Source of the DNA: Bacteroidales bacterium
Lineage (GTDB): Bacteria > Bacteroidota > Bacteroidia > Bacteroidales > UBA932
Direction of reading: 5' to 3'
NCBI GenBank assembly: GCA_013335275.1
Contig: JAAXVX010000011.1
Location: 1 to 13,278, forward strand
DNA length: 13,278 nucleotides
How positions within the stretch are numbered: position 1 is the stretch's first letter; each line of letters starts with the position of its first letter. Position numbers and translations under genes: made by a program. The notes below the pieces were generated by a model that was not told where the DNA came from, ran no database searches, and worked only from the letters and a program-made list of their open reading frames with translations. This document shows, piece by piece, positions 7,189 to 13,278 of the stretch.

Positions 7189-7212
7189 TACCGCCGGAGA
7201 TTAACAAATAAA

Positions 7213-7243
7213 AATAGGCTGCCTAAAAAATAGACAGCCTATT
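7213..7243 (-). terminator. Hairpin terminator between convergent genes
   Basis: AATAGGCTG at 7213-7221 pairs perfectly with CAGCCTATT at 7235-7243. After one mismatch, three more pairs extend the stem to a 5-nt A loop. On the minus strand the hairpin is followed by TTTTATTTG, a T-rich tail as expected for intrinsic termination of the dacB-aminotransferase transcript. On the plus strand the tail is GTCAAATAG without a T tract. Termination of the purD run by this hairpin is therefore possible but weaker. It lies 21 nt beyond the aminotransferase stop and 25 nt beyond the barrel-protein stop. Confidence 0.8.
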
Positions 7244-7263
7244 GTCAAATAGTAAAAATAGCC

Positions 7264-8463
7264 TTAGATTGTACGGCCGGGATATTGTTTAAGAGCCACT
7301 TCAAGACATTTCATTGCAGCCTTGAGATCATCTATTTTCAAAACGTAGGCAATACGAACTTCGTTTGTACCTTTTCCCGGAGTTGCATAAAAACCGGCAG
7401 CAGGGGCAACCATTACGGTTTGTTTCTCATATTGGAAATCCTCAAGCAGCCATTGAGCAAACTTGTCGCTGTCGTCTACCGGAAGTTTGGCAATTGTATA
7501 GAAAGCACCCATAGGTTTTGGACTGAAAACGCCCTCCATTTTGTTCAGAGCTTCAATAGTAAAGTCCCTGCGTTGGATATATTCCGAGCGTACTGCCTGG
7601 AAATATTCTTTAGGGGTGTTCAAAGCGCCTTCTGCAGCTATCTGTCCGTATGCAGGAGAACAAAGTCTTGCCTGAGCATATTTAAGAACTGCTTTCATCA
7701 CCTCTTTGTTCTTAGAAACGATTGCTCCGATTCTAACTCCGCAAAGGCTATAACGTTTCGATACCGAATCGAGGAGAATTACATTCTGCTCAAGGCCTTT
7801 GAGGTGCATGCATGAGAAATGCGGTTCGTCTGTGTAGCAGAATTCTCTGTATACTTCGTCGGAATAAATAAAGATTTTATGTTTAATGGCAATCTCTCCG
7901 AGTTTAACCAAAGATTCTTTTGTGTACAACGTTCCGGTAGGGTTGCCGGGGTTACAGATTATGATTCCTTTTGTCTTTGGGGTTATGCGTTTTTCAATCT
8001 CTGCCATATCGGGAAGAGCAAAGCCATTTTCAATAGTTGTTGCAACAGGCTTTAAGATAACATCATTCTGAAGGGCAAAAGAGTTGTAATTTGTATAGAA
8101 AGGCTCCATAACAATTACCTCATCGTCCGGATTGCAGGTAATGGCGAGAGCAATCTGAAGAGCTTCGCTGCCACCGGTTGTGATGTTAATTTCATCGGCA
8201 GTGACATTAATATTTATCCCCTGATAGTATTTTGCCAGACCCTCTCTGTAAGTTTCAATACCTGCAGAGTGCGGATAAGGAATAAGTGAAGGGGTTGCGT
8301 TTTTTACAGCGTCAAGGGCTTCTTTTGGCGAAGCAATGTCGGGCTGACCAATGTTAAGGTGATATACCTTTACTCCTCTCTTTTTTGCAGCTTCTGCAAA
8401 GGGAACCAATTTTCTGATTGGTGAAGCAGGCATTGAATTCGCCTTGTTAGATAATGTAAGCAT
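7264..8463 (-). CDS. Class I/II PLP-dependent aminotransferase (aspartate aminotransferase-like)
   Basis: This 399-residue protein is a fold-type I aminotransferase that moves an amino group between an amino acid and a 2-oxo acid, using pyridoxal phosphate in the cytoplasm. The PLP lysine is Lys236 in SVSKRYSLCGVRIG, which fits the class I signature. Other conserved sites are NPGNPTG (171-177), Asp202 and Tyr205 in YSDEVYREF, TTGGSEAL (95-102), and Arg370 in NEVRIAY, the expected substrate carboxylate binder. The pattern suggests an aspartate/aromatic-type enzyme, but substrate choice cannot be read from sequence. It starts 36 nt after dacB on the same strand with no -7 box visible between them, so it is probably co-transcribed with dacB. 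The hairpin at 7213-7243 ends the unit. Confidence 0.93.
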   Translation of the reverse strand: MLTLSNKANSMPASPIRKLVPFAEAAKKRGVKVYHLNIGQPDIASPKEALDAVKNATPSLIPYPHSAGIETYREGLAKYYQGININVTADEINITTGGSEALQIALAITCNPDDEVIVMEPFYTNYNSFALQNDVILKPVATTIENGFALPDMAEIEKRITPKTKGIIICNPGNPTGTLYTKESLVKLGEIAIKHKIFIYSDEVYREFCYTDEPHFSCMHLKGLEQNVILLDSVSKRYSLCGVRIGAIVSKNKEVMKAVLKYAQARLCSPAYGQIAAEGALNTPKEYFQAVRSEYIQRRDFTIEALNKMEGVFSPKPMGAFYTIAKLPVDDSDKFAQWLLEDFQYEKQTVMVAPAAGFYATPGKGTNEVRIAYVLKIDDLKAAMKCLEVALKQYPGRTI

Positions 8464-8499
8464 CTCTATAATTTTTTATGTTATATATTTAATTAAGTT

Positions 8500-9960
8500 T
8501 TATTTCAATAACTCTTTCATAAATCCTTCAATACCTACCTGCATCTGAGCCGTTCTTGCCGAATAGTTGTTTGTAAGAATTGCAAAATAATACATTCCGC
8601 CATCTTGCCTCTCTACATAACCGGCATAACATTTTACATTGGACAGCGATCCGCTTTTGGCATGCAACCTCGATTTTACTGCGGGTTCCATATCAGTCAG
8701 AACATTTTTTAATGTTCCCGGACCGCCCGGCTGAGGCAGGCTTTTAAAAAAGTCTCCAAAGGTATTGCTTTCTTTCAATAAAGAGAAATATTTACAGAAA
8801 AATCTTGCAGACACATAGTTCTGTCTTGAAAGCCCGCTTCCGTCAACCTGAGTATATCCCTTTGAAGAGAGTCCCATCTCTTTGAAAAGCCTCAGTACAG
8901 CCACTCTTGATGAGTCGTAGGAACCTGTTCCGGTAATTGTTTTTCCGATTGTCTTAAACAGGGTTTCTGCGTAAAAATTGTTGCTTATCCTGTTTGTTAC
9001 ATTAACTATTGACGCCAGTTCAGGAGATTTTGTCTCTCCGATTACCTTAATCTGATCGTAAGGGGCCACTTTATAAATGCGTGAGTCGTATGACAGGGCA
9101 TTGCTTTTTATGTTCTGTGTAAGCAGATACTTTCTGAACTCTTCTGCACAGCCGGCTCCCGGAAATTTATTTGATCCGGTAAATTCAATAATTTCCCTGT
9201 CGGCAGGAACGGTACCCGAGAACTTTATCACTCTTGCAAGGTCAGTTGTATGATATGAACTTCTGTCGCCACTCTTTTTTGGTGCGACTTTTATGTCGTT
9301 TTCAATTATCATTCCCGGAACAACAGGATATGTGCCAACGATATTTACAGCATCACCCTCAACGCCCGAATGGACAAATTTAAATTCCTGGGTGTTTTCC
9401 ATAAATGCAAGTCCGGAAGGTCCGCTCCCGAAGGTTGGGCCGAGGTTGCTTATAGCCCAGCTCTCAGGAATGATTTCATTCTCAAAATACCTTTCATCGC
9501 CAATTATATTTCCTTTAATTGTTGCAATTCCTGCCAGTTTTATTGACTCTGCCCATATCCCGAAAATAGAATCAATAGGGTAGGCAACTGTATCTCTGGA
9601 GCCAAGAGTCGGGTCCCCGCCTCCGATAATATATAAATCTCCGTTTAGCACACCGTCTTTTATGTATCCTGTGTATCCGATTTTAGTCGTGAACCTGTAT
9701 TCCGGCCCAAGTAACCTGAGTGCCATGCCTGTCGAAATGGTCTTCATCGTAGAAGCTGTAAGAAGGGGCATGTCCGGGTTCCATGATGCGACATTACGGC
9801 CCTTTTCGTCCATTACCATTATGCTCACAGCGGCATTTGTGTACAATGTGTCCTGTTTTAACTGGTTAATATATTTCTGGACATTGTTTTCGCGGGCTTC
9901 TGCAGATACCTGAGTAAAGAAAGCAGAAATAAAAATCAGAAAAATGACGGCCTGTTTCAT
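8500..9960 (-). CDS. dacB: D-alanyl-D-alanine carboxypeptidase/endopeptidase (PBP4 family, S13)
   Basis: This is a periplasmic penicillin-binding protein of 486 residues from the chosen start. It trims D-Ala from peptidoglycan stem peptides and cuts cross-links. The serine-acyl enzyme motifs are all present: STMK at 70-73 (nucleophile Ser70, Lys73), SNN at 326-328 and KSG at 435-437. The family marker GGGDPTLG lies at 113-120. A Sec signal peptide (MKQAVIFLIFISAFFTQVSA) is likely cleaved after residue 20. A longer frame begins at ATG 9996, but that start lies upstream of the promoter box at 9986-9993 and adds a polar stretch before the signal, so ATG 9960 is preferred. Length agrees with PBP4-type proteins of this phylum. 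The aminotransferase gene follows 36 nt later. Confidence 0.95.
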   Translation of the reverse strand: MKQAVIFLIFISAFFTQVSAEARENNVQKYINQLKQDTLYTNAAVSIMVMDEKGRNVASWNPDMPLLTASTMKTISTGMALRLLGPEYRFTTKIGYTGYIKDGVLNGDLYIIGGGDPTLGSRDTVAYPIDSIFGIWAESIKLAGIATIKGNIIGDERYFENEIIPESWAISNLGPTFGSGPSGLAFMENTQEFKFVHSGVEGDAVNIVGTYPVVPGMIIENDIKVAPKKSGDRSSYHTTDLARVIKFSGTVPADREIIEFTGSNKFPGAGCAEEFRKYLLTQNIKSNALSYDSRIYKVAPYDQIKVIGETKSPELASIVNVTNRISNNFYAETLFKTIGKTITGTGSYDSSRVAVLRLFKEMGLSSKGYTQVDGSGLSRQNYVSARFFCKYFSLLKESNTFGDFFKSLPQPGGPGTLKNVLTDMEPAVKSRLHAKSGSLSNVKCYAGYVERQDGGMYYFAILTNNYSARTAQMQVGIEGFMKELLK

Positions 9961-9985
9961 TTGTTTAAATTGTTTTGGTAAGGTA

Positions 9986-9993
9986 CAAATGTA
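9986..9993 (-). promoter_or_regulatory. Candidate -7 box (TACATTTG) for dacB
   Basis: On the minus strand the octamer reads TACATTTG, an exact TAnnTTTG match, ending 26 nt before the dacB ATG at 9960. A TTTG on the minus strand at 10016-10019 is a possible -33 element at 22 nt spacing, slightly longer than usual. The box lies within direct repeats of GTACAAA (9983-9998). Confidence 0.6.
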
Positions 9994-10026
9994 CAAAAAT
10001 TGAATTCTCCTTATCCAAAAAATAGT

Positions 10027-10034
10027 TACATTTG
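10027..10034 (+). promoter_or_regulatory. Candidate -7 box (TACATTTG) for glnN-purM
   Basis: TACATTTG is an exact match to the Bacteroidota -7 consensus and ends 21 nt before the glnN ATG at 10056. A TTG at 10000-10002 could be the -33 element, but the 24-nt spacing is long. The octamer is identical to the dacB box on the opposite strand, and the two lie 33 nt apart, back to back. Confidence 0.6.
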
Positions 10035-10055
10035 CCCGATTAAATCATTTGACCT

Positions 10056-12245
10056 ATGAGCAGTTTCAGAAAAAGAGCTCTTGACGAGTTCGCATCGCAC
10101 AGACCAGAGAGATTTTTTGTAGAAAACCAGCCTGTTTCGGAATATTTTGGCCAGAACGTTTTTGATGTGGAGAAGATGAGGCGATATCTATCTGCTGAGG
10201 CTTTTGATGCGGTTCAGTCTGCTATCAATGAAGGTGTAAGAATCGAGAGAGAGATAGCGAATCAGATTGCATCCGGGATGAAAGCCTGGGCGGTTGAGAG
10301 GGGTGCAACACACTACACACACTGGTTTCATCCGCTTACAGACGCAACTGCGGAAAAACATGAAGCGTTTGTTGACCCTTCAAAAAACGGAGGAGTATTT
10401 GAAAATTTCCGGGGAGATGCGCTTGTCCAACAGGAGCCGGATGCCTCAAGTTTTCCTAACGGAGGTCTCAGAAATACATTTGAAGCCAGAGGATATACAG
10501 CATGGGATCCAACATCTCCTGCATTTATAATTGACCAGACTTTATGTATCCCAACAGTATTCGTTGCATATACCGGAGAATCCCTTGACCAGAAAACACC
10601 TCACCTTAAGTCGCTTCAGGCACTTGACAAAGCGGCAGTTGAGCTTGCGTCACTCTTTGACCCTGCGGTTAAGCGTGTGAATGTCATGCTGGGTATAGAA
10701 CAGGAATATTTTCTTGTAGACGAAGCTCTTTACAGGGCCCGTCCCGACCTTATGCTTTGCAACAGGACGCTTATAGGACATACTGCTGCAAAAGACCAGC
10801 AACTGGAAGACCATTATTTCGGAGCGATACCTTCCAGGGTAATGAATTATATGAAGGATTTCGAAACTGAGGCATATAAACTTGGCGTTGTATTAAAGAC
10901 CCGCCATAACGAAGTTGCTCCCAATCAGTTTGAATTTGCCCCTTATTTCAATGAGGCCAATTTATCCGTAGATCAGAATCTGATGATGATGATTCTAATG
11001 AGAAAAATTGCCAAGAGACATAAGCTTAAAGTAATTTTTCACGAGAAACCTTTTGCAGGAGTGAACGGGTCCGGAAAACACTGCAACTATTCAATGGTTA
11101 CCAACAGGGGCGTGAACCTGCTCTCTCCCGGAAGAACACCGGGTACAAACCTTCAGTTTCTCAGCTTCTTTGTTTCTATAATACGTGCAGTATACGAGCA
11201 TCATCATCTTTTGATGGCCAGCGTAGCTTCGTTGAACAACTCATACAGGCTGGGCGGGGGAGAAGCTCCTCCTGCAGTAATGTCTGTATTTATTGGCAGG
11301 ACCCTTACTACAATCCTTGATTCCATTGAGGAGTTCTCTGCACATTCCGGCAAAGAGGGAGAACAGATTAACAAAAGACTTAATATTGTTGGTAAAATTC
11401 CTCAGATTCTTCCTGACAATACCGACAGAAACAGAACTTCACCATTTGCATTTACAGGCAACAGGTTTGAATTCAGGGCAGTAGGTTCGTCTGTTAACGT
11501 AGCGTCAACAATATTTGTTTTAAATGCTGCTGTAGCGCAACAGCTTGTCCGTTTCAAAAAACTGGTTCAGGCCAAAATTGACGGAGGTTCAACTCAGGAC
11601 GAAGCCCTGCTCGATACAATCAGAGAATTTATAATTGAATCCAAAGCAATCCGTTTCGAAGGCAACGGATACAGCAAAGAGTGGCAGGAAGAGGCAAAGA
11701 GAAGAGGATTAAGAGGTATTTCCGATGTTCCTCAGGCCTACAAGGCATTTCTTGAAAAAGACACCCTTAAACTCATGAGAGAGACAGATGTACTCACAGA
11801 GAGAGAGGTGGAGGCAAGATATGAGGTAATGAATGAAATTTACCTGAAAAAGCTGCAGATTGAGGCAAGGGTGCTGGGAGATTTAACTGTAAATCACATA
11901 ATACCTACAGCTATCAAATTCCAAAACTCACTCATTCAGAATGTACTCGGGATAAAAGAGATATTTGGTCCGGATGAATATAAGGTAATGTCGGAAAGAC
12001 AGCTTATTGCAATAAAAAAGATTTCCGGATATATTGAGCAGCTCAGAGAGGATTTCCACTCTCTGGTTGAAGCCAGAAAAGAGGCAAATGTTATCGAAAG
12101 CTACTCCGAAAGAGCACAGGCATATTCAAGTACTGTCCTTCCTTTTATGGAAAAAATGAGAGTTGTTGCAGACAAGCTTGAGATGGTTGTGGATGATGAA
12201 TTGTGGCCGCTCCCTAAGTACAGGGAACTTATGTTCTGGAGATAG
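10056..12245 (+). CDS. glnN: Glutamine synthetase type III
   Basis: This enzyme condenses glutamate and ammonia with ATP to form glutamine, the main ammonia-assimilation step, in the cytoplasm. At 729 residues it has the size of the GSIII family (about 700-730), far larger than GSI. The GSIII-specific N-terminal region (HWFHPLTDATAEKHEAF, 89-105) is present. Active-site blocks include GIEQEYF (213-219), TRHNEVAPNQFEFAP (282-296), KPFAGVNGSGKHCN (331-344) and LGGGEAPPAVMSVFIG (399-414). The NRTSPFAFTGNRFEFRAVGS block follows at about 459-478. The C-terminal 150 residues are helical and charged, as in other members. A -7 box lies just upstream, and purM follows 21 nt after the stop, suggesting co-transcription. 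No adenylylation-loop assignment is made. Confidence 0.97.
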   Translation: MSSFRKRALDEFASHRPERFFVENQPVSEYFGQNVFDVEKMRRYLSAEAFDAVQSAINEGVRIEREIANQIASGMKAWAVERGATHYTHWFHPLTDATAEKHEAFVDPSKNGGVFENFRGDALVQQEPDASSFPNGGLRNTFEARGYTAWDPTSPAFIIDQTLCIPTVFVAYTGESLDQKTPHLKSLQALDKAAVELASLFDPAVKRVNVMLGIEQEYFLVDEALYRARPDLMLCNRTLIGHTAAKDQQLEDHYFGAIPSRVMNYMKDFETEAYKLGVVLKTRHNEVAPNQFEFAPYFNEANLSVDQNLMMMILMRKIAKRHKLKVIFHEKPFAGVNGSGKHCNYSMVTNRGVNLLSPGRTPGTNLQFLSFFVSIIRAVYEHHHLLMASVASLNNSYRLGGGEAPPAVMSVFIGRTLTTILDSIEEFSAHSGKEGEQINKRLNIVGKIPQILPDNTDRNRTSPFAFTGNRFEFRAVGSSVNVASTIFVLNAAVAQQLVRFKKLVQAKIDGGSTQDEALLDTIREFIIESKAIRFEGNGYSKEWQEEAKRRGLRGISDVPQAYKAFLEKDTLKLMRETDVLTEREVEARYEVMNEIYLKKLQIEARVLGDLTVNHIIPTAIKFQNSLIQNVLGIKEIFGPDEYKVMSERQLIAIKKISGYIEQLREDFHSLVEARKEANVIESYSERAQAYSSTVLPFMEKMRVVADKLEMVVDDELWPLPKYRELMFWR

Positions 12246-12266
12246 AAATTATTTGAAAAAAAAGAT

Positions 12267-13278
12267 ATGATGGATCTTAAAGGTACAGATGCACAGAGGT
12301 ATGCCGGAAGAGGAGTTTCTTCCTCCAAGGCAGATGTCCATAAGGCAATAGAAAAAATTGACAAAGGTTTATTTCCAAAAGCTTTTTGCAAAATTGTACC
12401 CGATTACCTGTCCAACGATCCGGATTATTGTATTGTTATGCATGCCGACGGTGCAGGAACGAAATCTTCTCTTGCATACGCATACTGGAAAGAGACGGGA
12501 GAGATGGGAGTGTGGGACGGAATAGCACAGGATGCAATTGTAATGAATACAGATGACCTTCTTTGCGTAGGCGTTGTGGACAATATCGTTCTCTCTTCTA
12601 CAATCGGGAGAAATAAACACAGAATTCCGGGGGAAGTCATTTCCGAAATCATAGAAGGCTCCAGATTGTTTGCTTCAAAAATGGCCTCATTTGGAATTAA
12701 TATTCACCTGACTGGCGGTGAAACAGCCGATGTGGGAGACCTGGTGAGGACAATTATTGTTGACTCTACAGTTTGTGCAAGAATAAAAAGATCGGATGTA
12801 ATTGACAATTCAAAAATTGTTGCTGGAGATGTTATTGTTGGGCTAAGCTCTTTTGGAAAAGCAATTTACGAAGATGAATACAACGGGGGAATGGGAAGCA
12901 ACGGGCTCACATCTGCACGGCACGATATTTTTTCGGCTTACATTGGTCAGAAATATCCGGAAACCTATAATAACCAAATTCCCAAAGATCTGGCATACAC
13001 CGGAACAAAATCGATGTTGGAAATTGAGCCGGAAACGGGAGTTACATACGGAAAACTAGTGCTCTCTCCAACCAGAACATATGCTCCCGTAATAAAGGAG
13101 ATACTGGAAAACTTCAGAAGCAGGGTTCATGGAATGGTACACTGCACAGGTGGCTCTCAAACCAAAATACTTCATTTTGTAGACAAATTACTGATTGTAA
13201 AAGACAATTTGTTTCCGGTCCCTCCGCTTTTCAGAACAATTCAGAAAGAATCCAACAGCCCGTGGGAAGAGATGTACA
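12267..13278 (+). CDS. purM: Phosphoribosylformylglycinamidine cyclo-ligase (AIR synthetase), 3' end missing
   Basis: PurM closes the imidazole ring of FGAM with ATP to give AIR, the fifth step of de novo purine synthesis. The frame is open from ATG 12267 to the right edge: 337 codons, with perhaps 50 more expected. A second ATG follows directly at 12270 and either may be used. Counting from the second Met, the motifs are HADGAGTKS (58-66), TGGETADV (148-155), GLSSFGKA (191-198), SNGLTSARHD (210-219), LSPTRTY (265-271) and HCTGGSQTK (291-299). The early KGLFPKAFCKIVPDYL stretch (32-47) is characteristic of the longer Bacteroidota form. The gene follows glnN by 21 nt, and I see no separate promoter box in the gap. 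Truncation is due to the window edge, not to a mutation. Confidence 0.95.
   Translation, partial: MMDLKGTDAQRYAGRGVSSSKADVHKAIEKIDKGLFPKAFCKIVPDYLSNDPDYCIVMHADGAGTKSSLAYAYWKETGEMGVWDGIAQDAIVMNTDDLLCVGVVDNIVLSSTIGRNKHRIPGEVISEIIEGSRLFASKMASFGINIHLTGGETADVGDLVRTIIVDSTVCARIKRSDVIDNSKIVAGDVIVGLSSFGKAIYEDEYNGGMGSNGLTSARHDIFSAYIGQKYPETYNNQIPKDLAYTGTKSMLEIEPETGVTYGKLVLSPTRTYAPVIKEILENFRSRVHGMVHCTGGSQTKILHFVDKLLIVKDNLFPVPPLFRTIQKESNSPWEEMY

Noticed and set aside
7285..7815. A 176-codon open frame on the plus strand opposite the aminotransferase gene
   Set aside because: It is antisense to a strongly conserved gene with intact motifs. Its translation is Cys/Phe/Ser-rich without any domain pattern, as expected from the reverse complement of a real gene.
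9961..9996. ATG at 9996 extending DacB by 12 residues
   Set aside because: The extension places a polar stretch before the signal peptide and begins upstream of the candidate -7 box. The ATG at 9960 directly opens a normal signal peptide.
12246..12266. Possible separate purM promoter (ATTATTTG) in the glnN-purM gap
   Set aside because: The first two bases are AT rather than TA, so it misses the TAnnTTTG consensus, and the gap is too short to hold a full promoter plus leader.
12101..12652. Minus-strand frames of 75-96 codons opposite the glnN end and purM start
   Set aside because: They are antisense to the glnN tail and to purM, whose frame is continuous with all its motifs. Their translations are low-complexity Ser/Cys/Ile-rich shadows.
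12853..13059. A 68-codon plus-strand frame inside purM
   Set aside because: It is out of frame with purM, which is open and conserved through the whole stretch.
1..13278. A novel defence, mobile or biosynthetic system
   Set aside because: All long frames are housekeeping or envelope genes typical of Bacteroidota. There are no transposases, integrases, direct-repeat arrays, nuclease/toxin pairs or compositional breaks that would mark an inserted system.

Overview
The window reads as an ordinary chromosomal stretch of a member of the Bacteroidota, most likely a Bacteroidales relative. The reasons are: a type III glutamine synthetase; a DUF4296-type lipoprotein; an outer-membrane-type protein opening with the 'KDG-x-x-I-x-G-x-VDYR' domain common in this phylum; the long PurM variant typical of the group; Bacteroidota-type -7 promoter boxes (TAnnTTTG); AT-rich intergenic DNA and little Shine-Dalgarno signal. 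I see no tRNA, rRNA, CRISPR array, insertion sequence, phage gene or attachment site. No non-coding gap exceeds about 100 bases.

Layout. (1) Positions 1-3080 hold a tight minus-strand operon. In transcription order it is: DUF4296-like lipoprotein, amidohydrolase (its start overlaps the lipoprotein gene by 77 nt), a COG0731-like radical SAM protein, D-aminoacyl-tRNA deacylase (dtd), and the first 27 codons of an unrecognised gene that leaves the window. (2) Positions 3081-3147 are a short divergent promoter region. (3) Positions 3148-7188 hold a plus-strand run: polysaccharide deacetylase, purD (starting directly after the deacetylase stop), a polytopic membrane protein, and a secreted or outer-membrane beta-barrel-like protein. 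(4) Positions 7189-7263 carry a hairpin terminator between convergent genes. (5) Positions 7264-9960 hold a minus-strand pair: dacB (PBP4-type carboxypeptidase/endopeptidase) followed by a class I aminotransferase. (6) Positions 9961-10055 are a second divergent promoter region with an identical -7 box (TACATTTG) on each strand. (7) Positions 10056-13278 hold glnN (type III glutamine synthetase) followed 21 nt later by purM, which runs off the right edge.

How the genes fit together. Two steps of de novo purine synthesis are present (PurD, PurM), but in separate transcription units with different partners. GlnN makes glutamine, which the purine pathway consumes, and it sits directly ahead of purM. 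Several other genes concern the cell envelope: polysaccharide deacetylase, dacB, the lipoprotein and the barrel-like protein. The amidohydrolase, radical SAM and dtd genes form a small metabolic/translation-quality operon whose first three members have no firmly known role.

I looked for a new multi-gene system and did not find a convincing one. The best leads are the radical SAM protein beside dtd, the overlapping lipoprotein/amidohydrolase pair, and the two unknown envelope genes behind purD.
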